Assembly (NCBI GenBank): GCA_947456915.1 | Contig: CANGUQ010000006.1 | Span: 1 to 23,930, forward strand | Origin: Betaproteobacteria bacterium | GTDB lineage: Bacteria > Pseudomonadota > Gammaproteobacteria > Burkholderiales > CAIKXV01 | Length of the DNA: 23,930 bases | Reading direction: 5' to 3' | In this document: positions 15,697-23,418 of the stretch, in pieces | Numbering within the stretch: position 1 is the stretch's first letter | Layout: each line of letters opens with the position of its first letter | Translations under genes and position numbers: made by a program | Notes under the pieces: generated by a model | The model's input: only the letters and a program-made list of their open reading frames with translations | Databases searched by the model: none | Told to the model about the DNA's origin: nothing

Positions 15697-15735
15697 TCGA
15701 AATGTCGCCCCGAATACACGAGAATCTCAATGCGC

Positions 15736-15741
15736 AAAAGG
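15736..15741 (+). promoter_or_regulatory. Shine-Dalgarno sequence for the GNAT gene
   Basis: AAAAGG lies 6 bases before the ATG at 15748. The earlier in-frame ATG at 15730 has only a weak purine stretch upstream, and would place this site inside the coding region. The site therefore favours the later start. Confidence 0.5.
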
Positions 15742-15747
15742 CTGCAG

Positions 15748-16275
15748 ATGGCATCTGATGCCGACGGCGTTTACCTTGCTCCGATTCAGGAAGACGATCG
15801 GGAAGAACTCTTTCAGTGGATCAACGATCGTGAGACAGTGCTGCACAATGGCCCGTATGCCCCCGTCAGCAGAGCGCAGCACGACGTGTGGTTCGCAAGA
15901 CTTTCAGATCGAACGGACCTCGTCATTTTTGGCATACGCGCGCGCGATGGGCGACTGGTAGGGTCCTGCCAGTTGCACAACATCCATCCCGTCCATCGGA
16001 GCGCCGAACTGCAGATCCGCATTGGGCGACCGGATGATCGAGGTCGTGGATATGGAAGCCAGGCGATACGAGCATTGCTGGCATACGGGTTCCTTGACCG
16101 AAATCTGCACCGAATTCAGTTGCATGTTTTCGAGGATAACGCGCCCGCAATCCATCTCTACGAGCGCGTTGGCTTCGTGCACGAGGGAAGGTTGCGGCAG
16201 GCTGCCTACATCGACGGCCGGTATAAGGATTTGCTCATAATGGGGCAAGTTCGATCCGAGGACGCTACGGCGTGA
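15748..16275 (+). CDS. GNAT-family N-acetyltransferase (RimJ/RimL or PseH-like)
   Basis: An acetyl-CoA-dependent acyltransferase of 175 residues. The acetyl-CoA-binding motif A reads RGRGYGSQAI (98-107), followed by the family's Asn131 region (EDNAPAIHLYERVGF, 129-143). Length and N-terminal style (LAPIQEDD) match the RimJ/RimL group, which includes amino-sugar acetyltransferases such as PseH. In this locus it is a candidate for acetylating an amino group left free by the aminotransferases. ATG 15748 is preferred over 15730 because of the AAAAGG placed 6 bases upstream. The gene is somewhat less GC-rich than its neighbours. Its stop overlaps the next start by four bases (GTGA). Confidence 0.82.
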   Translation: MASDADGVYLAPIQEDDREELFQWINDRETVLHNGPYAPVSRAQHDVWFARLSDRTDLVIFGIRARDGRLVGSCQLHNIHPVHRSAELQIRIGRPDDRGRGYGSQAIRALLAYGFLDRNLHRIQLHVFEDNAPAIHLYERVGFVHEGRLRQAAYIDGRYKDLLIMGQVRSEDATA

Positions 16276-17006
16276 CGCAGGTTGCGATTCATCAGCCGAA
16301 CTTCCTCCCGTGGCTCGGCTTCTTCGACAAGCTGGTCAGGGCACAGGCCTTCGTGTTTCTGGACGACGCGGTCCTTACCCAGACTGGCGGCAGCTGGACC
16401 AATCGATGCCGGATTCGCGTAGCGGAGTCGCCAGCCTGGCTCACGATCCCCGTGCGTGACCAGGAGCGCGGCCGGATCCCGATTGGCCGGATGACGCTCG
16501 CAGACGGACCCTGGCGCCGCAAGCTGATCGAGACGCTGCGGATCGGCTACGCGAGAGCACCGCACTTTCGGCCCGTGTTCGAACTGGTCGCGCCGCTGAT
16601 CGAGGCCCGGGCGCAAAGCCTCGCGGACTACAACGAGGGCGCGGTGCGCGCGCTCTGCCGTGCCATGGGCATTTCCTGCGAGCACACGGTGCGCGCGTCA
16701 GCGTTCGGTGTGACCTCGACTGCCACCCAGCGGCTCGTCGACCTGGTTCGGGCGGCCGGCGGCTGCACATACCTCAGCGGCGACGGAGCAGGCGGATATC
16801 AGGAACCCGAACTGTTCGCCGCGCACGGGGTCGGCCTTGAACTGCAGGCTTTCGCTCACCCGGTGTATTCGCAACGCTGGCAGCCGTTCTGCCCCGGGCT
16901 TTCCGTCGTGGATGCGCTCATGAACGAGGGCTTCGAAGCGGTCGGCGCCTGGCTGCGCCGTGCGCTGCCGCGCCCCGCGCGCATCGGCAGCGGGAGTCTG
17001 GGGTGA
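16272..17006 (+). CDS. WbqC-family protein
   Basis: A 244-residue member of the WbqC-like family, recognised by its N terminus IHQPNFLPWLGFFDKL (7-22) and the following FLDDAV and NRCRIR blocks. These proteins are frequent in O-antigen and other surface-glycan loci; their biochemical reaction was not known to me as firmly established, with roles in sugar or amino-acid substituent transfer proposed from context. The GTG start at 16272 is in a GTGA overlap with the acetyltransferase, and the end overlaps the glycosyltransferase in the same way. The C-terminal 15 residues are Arg/Pro/Gly-rich. No signal peptide or membrane segment is visible. Confidence 0.85.
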   Translation: MTQVAIHQPNFLPWLGFFDKLVRAQAFVFLDDAVLTQTGGSWTNRCRIRVAESPAWLTIPVRDQERGRIPIGRMTLADGPWRRKLIETLRIGYARAPHFRPVFELVAPLIEARAQSLADYNEGAVRALCRAMGISCEHTVRASAFGVTSTATQRLVDLVRAAGGCTYLSGDGAGGYQEPELFAAHGVGLELQAFAHPVYSQRWQPFCPGLSVVDALMNEGFEAVGAWLRRALPRPARIGSGSLG

Positions 17007-18502
17007 AGGACCCGAACGTCCCAGCGGATATCTGCCGTGTCGCGTCAAGTCGTAACCGCGGCGCCTTGCGTCGTGCCGAAGCGCTGAGCCGCGTCGCGCT
17101 GGTCTGTGTCGACGCCATGGCGCGCATGCAACCGTGTCTGGCCAGGAACGAACTGACGGCCGCGCGCGCAGCCGGCTGGACTGCGGAGCCCGCGATCCGA
17201 AGAACCGTGACCCGGCTGGCCGTGCTGCGCAAGCGTGCGCCCGTGCTCCGGCGCCTGCTCGGGGCCGCGACCGGGCCACGGTACTTCTATGCCGGGCAGG
17301 CCTACTACAACCACTGGTATCTCTCCCGCGAGCTACGGCTCCGCGGCGCGAAGACCTGGCTGTACGACTGGGATACCAACCCCGCGAGCGAGCTCTACTA
17401 CCACGGGCGCGACGAACGCCCGGATCTGTCTGCGCCCGATGCACGGCCACGCCTCGCCGCGAGAGTGGTGGACTGGCTGCTCGGATACGACGTGTTCGCA
17501 TTCGCCAACGCCCATGCGCTGACGTTCGGCTGGCAGGTGGACACTGCCCTGGGCGACCTGGGCTGGGAGCCCGGCGCAGCTCTGCAACTCGCCCGCGATC
17601 TGGGCAAGGTGATCGTCTACCTGAACAACGGATGTCTCGACGGCGTCACGCAGACGAGCTTTGCGCGCTGGGCGGGGCCCGAATCGGTGTGCGCGGTGTG
17701 CCGGTGGCGCAATACGCCGGCAGTGTGCAGCGACGAGCGCAACCGCGCCTGGGGCGAGTTTCGCAACACGCATGCCGATTTCCAGATGCTGCTTGGCGGC
17801 AACCGGGCGGATTACAATCTGGCCCCCAACATCCGCGAGGTTCCCCACGCCTACTGCCTGGACCCCGAAGTGTGGCACCCGGATCTGCCGGTGCCCGATG
17901 AGTACCGGCTTGCATCCAGCCCCGGCCAGCTGAGGCTGTTTCACGCCGTCGGCAACTTCGACGAGCGGACCGACGAGAGCGGCGTCAACATCAAGTCGAC
18001 GCACCACTACCGCCGGATCGTTGGCGAGCTGAAGGCGCAGGGGTATCCGGTGGAGTTTCTCTTCATCCCCGGCCGCGTGCCGAACAAGGTGCTCCGCTTC
18101 CATCAGGTGCAATCGGACGTGTTTCTGGACATGCTGTCCTTCGGGTGGTTCGGCGCAACCGCACGCGAGGCAATGATGCTGGGCAAGCCGGTTATCTGCT
18201 ACATCCGCCCGGAATGGCTGGAGCAGGTGCGGGTGGAGATCCCCGACTACGCGGCGGAGTTGCCCGTGATCTCGGCCACTCCCGATACGGCCGGGGAGCG
18301 CCTTCGCGAGCTGATCGAGCAGCCGCGGCTGCGGGCCGAGATCGGTGCGCGGTCGCGCCGCTTCGCGGAAAAGTGGCACTCCTCACGAGCGGCGGCGCCC
18401 GTGTTCGAGCGCATCTATCGGCAGCTGCAAGCCAATACGCGGGCGGGCCGCGTTCGCGCACCGATCGACATCTACCCGGGAGGCGTACCGTTTGTCCGCT
18501 GA
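17003..18502 (+). CDS. GT-B-like glycosyltransferase with a possible Cys4 insert
   Basis: A 499-residue protein that I read as a GT-B-fold glycosyltransferase. The C-terminal half holds the nucleotide-sugar-site pattern GATAREAMMLGKPVICYI (384-401, Glu389), resembling the G-x-x-x-E-A-M-x-x-G-x-P-V motif of glycosyltransferase family 1/4-like enzymes. The N-terminal half contains AGQAYYNHWYLSRELR (97-112), as in proteins that shuttle donor and acceptor between two Rossmann domains. Four cysteines (211, 230, 233, 242) form a CX18CX2CX8C arrangement that could bind zinc. The start is GTG at 17003 in a GTGA overlap, with GGGAG about 7 bases upstream. The first 60 residues are Arg/Ala-rich and less conserved-looking. 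Sugar specificity is unknown. Confidence 0.65.
   Translation: MKDPNVPADICRVASSRNRGALRRAEALSRVALVCVDAMARMQPCLARNELTAARAAGWTAEPAIRRTVTRLAVLRKRAPVLRRLLGAATGPRYFYAGQAYYNHWYLSRELRLRGAKTWLYDWDTNPASELYYHGRDERPDLSAPDARPRLAARVVDWLLGYDVFAFANAHALTFGWQVDTALGDLGWEPGAALQLARDLGKVIVYLNNGCLDGVTQTSFARWAGPESVCAVCRWRNTPAVCSDERNRAWGEFRNTHADFQMLLGGNRADYNLAPNIREVPHAYCLDPEVWHPDLPVPDEYRLASSPGQLRLFHAVGNFDERTDESGVNIKSTHHYRRIVGELKAQGYPVEFLFIPGRVPNKVLRFHQVQSDVFLDMLSFGWFGATAREAMMLGKPVICYIRPEWLEQVRVEIPDYAAELPVISATPDTAGERLRELIEQPRLRAEIGARSRRFAEKWHSSRAAAPVFERIYRQLQANTRAGRVRAPIDIYPGGVPFVR
18478..18483 (+). promoter_or_regulatory. Shine-Dalgarno sequence for the TTG-started ABC ATPase
   Basis: GGGAGG lies 8 bases before the TTG at 18492, inside the end of the glycosyltransferase gene. 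No in-frame ATG or GTG nearby would keep the full N terminus of the ATPase, so the TTG is the supported start. Confidence 0.7.
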
Positions 18503-19652
18503 AGCCAGCACCGCACTCCGGGCCAGAGGCCTCGCGGTCGATTACCCGCTGCCCGACGGCAAGCCGCACCCGCGCTGGCTGTTTTCGCTGGCGGGCATTC
18601 CGCACTTTCGTGCGCTGGATGCAGTTGACCTGGAAGTGCACGCCGGCGAGCTCGTCGGCGTGCTGGGCCATAACGGTGCCGGCAAGACGACGCTGCTGCG
18701 TACGCTGGGGGGGGTGCTCAGCCCGAGCGCCGGCAGCGTGGAGTCGCTCGGCGTGCCGGGCGCGCTGTTCGAGCTCGGTGGATTCGGCAACGTGCATCTC
18801 ACCGGCCGGCGCTACACGGAGCGCTGGTTCCGCCTGCACGGTATCGTGCGCAGCGAGTGGGCCGCACTCATCGCCGATATACGGGAGTTTTCCGAGCTTG
18901 GGGACCGCTTCGAAGACCCGATCCGCACCTATTCGTCCGGCATGGCTGCGCGGCTCTACTTCGCGGTTGCGACCAGCCTGCGCAACGATGTCTACCTGAT
19001 CGACGAGATCCTTGCCGTCGGTGACCAGCACTTCCAGGCCAAGTGCTGGACCCGCGTGCGAAGCTTGCTGGCAAACCGCGTGTCGGGTGTGCTGGTCACG
19101 CACGACTGGGCTGCCGTGCTCCGGCTCTGCGAGCGATGCGTCGAGCTGCGACACGGCCGCGTCGTGCAGGCGGGTCAGTCGGAGCAGGTCGTGCGCCGAT
19201 ATCTCGGGCTGACCGAACAGGTATTTCCCCGGCTCGCCCGGTTTGCCGAGACGCTCCCGGACACTCATGTGGTCACCGCCGGCCATCCTGCCACGCTGAT
19301 CATTCCCGTCGAAAGCGATATCGAGGGGGCGGTCGGCATTGCCTTCTCGGTGGAGCGGTTGATGCCTGGACAGGACTGGCAGATCCTGATGCTCGGCGCT
19401 TTCCGGGAGGCGTGCGTCGGGCGCGGCCGGTGGACGGTGGAGATTTCACTCGACAGGCTGCCGCTGTGGTCGGGCGTGTATCGGCTCGCGCTGTTTCTGA
19501 GGGGGGCGACCGACGGGGTCGGGGTACCGGTAGCTCAGGATCAGCGCAGCTGGACCTCGGGCAACGGGTTACGCCTGGTTGTCGAGGGCGCGGGCGGCAG
19601 AGGTGTTGCCATGCCTGAGTTCGCCCTCGAACTGAGCGAGCTGGACGAGTGA
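18492..19652 (+). CDS. wzt: Polysaccharide ABC exporter ATPase 1 (Wzt-like)
   Basis: An ABC-transporter ATPase of 386 residues that would power export of the finished glycan with the permease encoded at 20826. All the main motifs are present: Walker A GHNGAGKT (59-66), signature YSSGM (147-151), Walker B ending LIDE (169-172), and the H-loop His204 in VTHDW. Residues 230 to 386 form a C-terminal extension with the alternating beta-strand pattern expected of the Wzt carbohydrate-binding domain, which recognises chain ends in some O-antigen systems. An unusual insert (PLPDGKPHPRWLFSLAGIPHF, 19-39, at the A-loop side) precedes the core. TTG start with GGGAGG 8 bases upstream; the start overlaps the previous gene by 11 bases. 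Confidence 0.86.
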   Translation: MSAEASTALRARGLAVDYPLPDGKPHPRWLFSLAGIPHFRALDAVDLEVHAGELVGVLGHNGAGKTTLLRTLGGVLSPSAGSVESLGVPGALFELGGFGNVHLTGRRYTERWFRLHGIVRSEWAALIADIREFSELGDRFEDPIRTYSSGMAARLYFAVATSLRNDVYLIDEILAVGDQHFQAKCWTRVRSLLANRVSGVLVTHDWAAVLRLCERCVELRHGRVVQAGQSEQVVRRYLGLTEQVFPRLARFAETLPDTHVVTAGHPATLIIPVESDIEGAVGIAFSVERLMPGQDWQILMLGAFREACVGRGRWTVEISLDRLPLWSGVYRLALFLRGATDGVGVPVAQDQRSWTSGNGLRLVVEGAGGRGVAMPEFALELSELDE

Positions 19653-19665
19653 GTCACGCTTCCCG

Positions 19666-20829
19666 ATGACCGCTGCACGGGAACTCGCGATCGTTGCCGA
19701 TGCGCTCGGAAAGCGGTATCCCCGCGCGGGGGCGAGCGGCGATGTGGTTGCGCTGGACGGGGTGTCGTTTGCCGCCCGGACCGGTGAGCGCATCGGCGTC
19801 ATCGGGCGCAACGGAAGCGGCAAGTCGACGCTGCTGCAACTGGTGGCGGGCGTTGCTTCGCCTACCAGCGGCAGGATCGACGTGCAGGGCAGCGTGTCGG
19901 CTGTCCTCACGCTCGGCATGGGGTTGCGCGAAGACCTCACCGGTCGCCAGAACGTAGACGTAGATGCCGCGTTGCGGAACATCCCGCGCGAGCGCTGGGC
20001 CGCCACCGCCGACGCGGTTCTCGAGTTTGCCGAACTCGGCGACTTCGGCGATCGCCCCATCAAGACCTACTCAACGGGGATGAAGGCACGGCTCGCGTTT
20101 GCCATGCTCGTTACCATCGACCCCGAGATCCTGCTGATCGACGAGACGCTGTCGGTGGGCGATTTCCGCTTCTCCCAGAAGGCCACTGCGCGCATGCAGG
20201 AACTCTGCGACCGCGGGAGCCTGGTCATGATCGTTTCGCACGGAGTCGAGGGATTGCGAAGTCTCTGCGACCGATGCATCTGGCTCGATCGCGGCCGCCT
20301 TCGAGCCGACGGGCCCGCCGCGGAAGTGATCGACGCGTACCTGGAGGAGGTGCGCCGTGACGACGAGCGGACGGCGCTCGAGCGCTTCGCACGGGGCGTC
20401 GGTGAGCGGTCGCTTGCCGAAGGCTGGCGGCTCACGCAGCTGGCGATCGAGCAGCCGCACGCCCGGGGGGCGCTGCGAGGGGCCGCGCCGGCGGCGATCT
20501 CGGTCACGCTAGAGGTTCCGCCCGGAGCATCGGGCTCGCTCGTGCTCGAAGTCGTGCGGCTCGATGGACTCGAGGTGTACTCGTGCGCCTGCGATCTCGA
20601 GCCCGTGACGAGGGGGCGCGCACGCCGCGCAACGCTGCGAACGCCGCGACTCGGCCTGGGCCCCGGCATGTTCCGGGTGACGTGCACGCTCGCGCAGGCT
20701 TCGCAGCCGCGCGCGGAGGCCAGTGCTATCATCGAAGTCGAGCATCCGCCTGAACTGACGGGTGGGCTCCCCGCCCTCGACGTTGCCTGGCGCGTGCTTG
20801 CGCATGAAGTCACGGGAGAAGCGCCATGA
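19666..20829 (+). CDS. wzt: Polysaccharide ABC exporter ATPase 2 (Wzt-like)
   Basis: A second ABC ATPase, 387 residues, with Walker A GRNGSGKS (47-54), signature YSTGM (135-139), Walker B LLIDE (156-160), and H-loop His192 in VSHGVEG. A C-terminal region from about 230 resembles the Wzt carbohydrate-binding extension in having a long beta-rich tail (LEVPPGASGSLVLEVVRL near 283-300). It is clearly a different protein from ATPase 1, not a repeat. Both look catalytically competent. The start at 19666 has only a weak Shine-Dalgarno sequence, 13 bases after the previous stop; the stop overlaps the permease start as ATGA. With a single permease gene next to it, the two ATPases may form a heterodimer or be alternative partners. 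Confidence 0.88.
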   Translation: MTAARELAIVADALGKRYPRAGASGDVVALDGVSFAARTGERIGVIGRNGSGKSTLLQLVAGVASPTSGRIDVQGSVSAVLTLGMGLREDLTGRQNVDVDAALRNIPRERWAATADAVLEFAELGDFGDRPIKTYSTGMKARLAFAMLVTIDPEILLIDETLSVGDFRFSQKATARMQELCDRGSLVMIVSHGVEGLRSLCDRCIWLDRGRLRADGPAAEVIDAYLEEVRRDDERTALERFARGVGERSLAEGWRLTQLAIEQPHARGALRGAAPAAISVTLEVPPGASGSLVLEVVRLDGLEVYSCACDLEPVTRGRARRATLRTPRLGLGPGMFRVTCTLAQASQPRAEASAIIEVEHPPELTGGLPALDVAWRVLAHEVTGEAP

Positions 20830-21617
20830 CCGTGTACGGGCTCAACCGCGACGACCTCCGGATGATGCTCAATCTGGCGCGACTCCAGGTAGGGGACCGG
20901 TATCTGGGCTCTCGGCTGGGCCTTGCGTGGGCCATCATCAGCCCCCTGCTCATGTTTGCCGTGTTCGCGTACGTGTTCGGCTTCGTTTTCCGAACGCGGC
21001 TCCCCGGAGCGGACGACTCCGGCACCTATCTTCTGTGGCTCGTATCGGGCTACTCCGCGTGGTTGGCCACCTCCGAGTCGCTGGTCAGTTCCGGCAACTC
21101 GCTGACCTCCAGTTCCAACCTGCTCAAGAATCTGGTGTTCAAGACCGAGATCGTCCCGCTCGCGGCAGCACTGATCGGGCTGATCCCCCTTGCCGTTGCG
21201 ATCCCGGTGCTGCTCGCAGGGAAACTCGCGCTCACTGGTGAGTTGAACCCGTGGCTCGTCGTGCTGCCGCTGGTGATGGCTGTGCACCTGCTGATGCTCC
21301 TGAGCGTGAGCCACTTTCTCGCTGTGACGACGGTGATCGTGCGCGACTTCTCCGTCGCACTGCCGACCGTTCTGACGCTGTTTCTTTTTCTCACACCGAT
21401 CTTTTACCCTCAGGAGATGCTCCCGCAAACGATGCGGCACCTGATGGAATGGAATCCGATCCTGATGATCACCAATGCCTACAGAACCGTCCTGACGGGT
21501 GAGGGAGCCCCCGCTTTTGGCCCCCTGGCGGTGCTCGCCGCCGCATCGGCCCTGTTGCTTCGTTACGAGCTGGCGTGGTACCGCCGCCGCAAGGGCCTGA
21601 TCGTGGGTCTCGTCTAG
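20826..21617 (+). CDS. wzm: Polysaccharide ABC exporter permease (Wzm-like)
   Basis: A 263-residue membrane protein of the ABC-2 transporter family, as in O-antigen Wzm and capsule KpsM. About six membrane segments are visible, including SPLLMFAVFAYVFGFVF (39-55), YLLWLVSGYSAWLA (68-81), PLAVAIPVLLAGKLAL (120-135), WLVVLPLVMAVHLLMLL (143-159), LPTVLTLFLFLTPIFY (179-194), and a last segment before the Arg/Lys-rich end. The N-terminal RYLGSRLGLAW stretch (25-35) is the usual amphipathic entry region. It overlaps the second ATPase by ATGA. A small motif PIFYP (191-195) and EMLPQTMRHLMEWNPI (197-212) are typical of this family. It is the only exporter permease in the window. Confidence 0.93.
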   Translation: MTVYGLNRDDLRMMLNLARLQVGDRYLGSRLGLAWAIISPLLMFAVFAYVFGFVFRTRLPGADDSGTYLLWLVSGYSAWLATSESLVSSGNSLTSSSNLLKNLVFKTEIVPLAAALIGLIPLAVAIPVLLAGKLALTGELNPWLVVLPLVMAVHLLMLLSVSHFLAVTTVIVRDFSVALPTVLTLFLFLTPIFYPQEMLPQTMRHLMEWNPILMITNAYRTVLTGEGAPAFGPLAVLAAASALLLRYELAWYRRRKGLIVGLV

Positions 21618-21623
21618 TCGACC

Positions 21624-21719
21624 ATGAAGAAACTGCTCGGGAAGGCAGTTCGTGACCTCCCTTTCGATACTCGCAGTACATTAACCACATGTTCGATTTT
21701 GTTAGCGACGATCCGCTAA
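21624..21719 (+). other. Short open frame (31 codons) before the tandem GT-like gene
   Basis: From ATG at 21624, seven bases after the permease stop, an open frame begins with MKKLLGKAVRDLPFDTRSTL, which looks like a real protein N terminus, but stops at 21719, out of frame with the gene starting at 21689. It could be a leader, a remnant of a lost gene, or the displaced N terminus of the following gene. The sequence here is more AT-rich than its surroundings. Confidence 0.3.
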
Positions 21720-23233
21720 ACATTTGTGTCCTGTACGATGAGCGCAGCACCTTCACAAAGACAGTGTATGAGCACCTTAATGCGTTCAAGCGCTATTCAC
21801 GACATCAGGTTTTCTATCTTCCTGCATCCTCCTCGTGGGCGGTGCCTGAAAACACAATCGACGATGTATTCGATCTAAACATCTTCGATGTCATCATCAC
21901 GCACTACAGCATCCGTCACTGCCTCGATTGGCACTTTTCGGAACCGCTCGTACGAAAGCTGGTGGCTTACGAAGGCCTGAAGATCGCGTTCATCCAGGAC
22001 GAATATGATCTTGCCGAGCATACGCGGGGTATGTTCGAGCGCATCGGTTACAATATCGTTTATACGTGCGTGCCCGAAGACGGGCGTCAGCTCGTGTATC
22101 CGGCGGAACGGTTTCCGCGGACCGCTTTTCTTCCCACGCTGACCGGTTACGTCCCAGAAGATCCAGCGCTGGAATCGGCGACCGTGCCGATGGCTGAGCG
22201 AGCCGTCCGTATCGCGTATCGCGGCCGAGAACTACCCGCCGTATACGGTTTGCTTGGGCGCGAAAAATGGCGGATCGGCGTCGAGATGAAGCGGCTTGCC
22301 GCCGAGCGCGGCGTGCTGGTGGATATCGAGGTTGACGACGCGCGGCGGATCTACGGCAGCGACTGGTATCGATTCCTCGGGTCCGCCCGAGCCACGCTTG
22401 GCACCGAGAGCGGGGCGAACGTCTTCGATGACGATGGGTCCTTGCGTGCCGCGGTGGATGCCGCGCAGGCACGGGAACCCGATGTAGCATTCGACGAGTT
22501 GCACCGCCGGTTTGTCGCTCCCCACGAAGGCCGGGTGCGCATGAACCAGGTGTCTCCGAAGATCTTCGAGGCCATGCGGCTTCGCACTGCGCTCGTCCTC
22601 TTCGAAGGTGAGTACTCGGGCGTGGTTGTACCGGAACGGCACTACATTCCCTTGCGCAAGGACTTGTCGAATGCGGACGAAGTCTTCGCCAGGCTGGAAG
22701 ACCTGAACTACCTCGAAACGCTTACGGCGCGCGCGTACGATGAGTGCATCGCTTCGGGGCGCTACTCCTATCGCGCTTTTGTCGAGGGTATCGAGCGCGA
22801 TATCGCGGCGAACCTGCCAAGCCGGCGCCGGGCGACCCTGTTCGCCGTACCGGTGGCCGTACGCGCGGCCGATGGTGCCATTCGCTTCGTTGCGCCAACA
22901 CATCCAGCGGGCTTCGCGCTGACCAGCAGCATCCTTTCTGACGATTTGCAGCGGGAGCAGATGGCAGCCGGTGTGGAGGCAAGGCTTCCCGCTGCGTTGC
23001 TGCTGAGGCTTCAGACCCGATCGAAGCGCACTCGGATGCTGGGAGCTTTATGGCGCATGTTGCCTGTTTCGTTGCGGGCAGGCCTGCGCACCCGCGCGCA
23101 GGTGTTCCTCGACACGGCTGGGCAGGCACCCGAAAAGTCTGGCTTGGCGTTCAGGGCTGTACGAATGCTGTGGCGGAACGTAGTGCCTCAGTCAGTCCGG
23201 CACAGGCTACAGACCATTCTCAGGTCCTGTTGA
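21689..23233 (+). CDS. Uncharacterised GT-B-like glycosyltransferase (tandem copy 1)
   Basis: A 514-residue protein resembling a CgeB-type or GT-B glycosyltransferase. The N-terminal Rossmann-like half contains FDVIITHYS (66-74), KIAFIQDEYD (98-107), YTCVP (125-129), LVYPAE (135-140) and LTGYV (151-155). The C-terminal half has QVSPKIFEAMRLRTALVLFEGEYSG (287-311), which matches the donor-site pattern with Glu294 and an EAMRxRTxLV block. An Arg-rich tail follows. It starts at ATG 21689, 72 bases after the permease; no strong Shine-Dalgarno sequence is seen. The right-edge gene is a clear paralog. As no methyltransferase or kinase chain-terminator is visible, these may be the main-chain or side-branch glycosyltransferases. 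Confidence 0.6.
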   Translation: MFDFVSDDPLNICVLYDERSTFTKTVYEHLNAFKRYSRHQVFYLPASSSWAVPENTIDDVFDLNIFDVIITHYSIRHCLDWHFSEPLVRKLVAYEGLKIAFIQDEYDLAEHTRGMFERIGYNIVYTCVPEDGRQLVYPAERFPRTAFLPTLTGYVPEDPALESATVPMAERAVRIAYRGRELPAVYGLLGREKWRIGVEMKRLAAERGVLVDIEVDDARRIYGSDWYRFLGSARATLGTESGANVFDDDGSLRAAVDAAQAREPDVAFDELHRRFVAPHEGRVRMNQVSPKIFEAMRLRTALVLFEGEYSGVVVPERHYIPLRKDLSNADEVFARLEDLNYLETLTARAYDECIASGRYSYRAFVEGIERDIAANLPSRRRATLFAVPVAVRAADGAIRFVAPTHPAGFALTSSILSDDLQREQMAAGVEARLPAALLLRLQTRSKRTRMLGALWRMLPVSLRAGLRTRAQVFLDTAGQAPEKSGLAFRAVRMLWRNVVPQSVRHRLQTILRSC

Positions 23234-23418
23234 AGGTTCTCGTGAATTGTCCGACGATGAGCTCGCATATCGCTTCGGGGCGCCTTTCGGACACTCGAGA
23301 CTTTCTCGGCTTCGTTGGCATAGCACACACACGACGATCGGCGAAGACCCATCTGGCGCGGGTATCCGGCTGGCGTCGATCTCGTCCTTGATCCCCACAC
23401 TGGTTGAGGAGGGTAGCT
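23234..23418. other. Spacer of 185 bases between the tandem paralogs
   Basis: A frame from TTG at 23247 remains open across the gap into the next gene, out of frame with it, and carries no family I recognise. The gap ends with a strong Shine-Dalgarno sequence for the right-edge gene. I saw no convincing terminator hairpin or promoter. Confidence 0.5.
23406..23413 (+). promoter_or_regulatory. Strong Shine-Dalgarno sequence for the right-edge gene
   Basis: GAGGAGGG lies 5 bases before the TTG at 23419 and 14 before the in-frame GTG at 23428. Its spacing supports the TTG as the start codon. Confidence 0.75.

Noticed and set aside
20067..21440. 457-codon minus-strand open frame opposite the ATPase 2 and permease genes
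   Set aside because: Gln/His/Arg/Ser-rich with no family pattern; both plus-strand genes have intact motifs.
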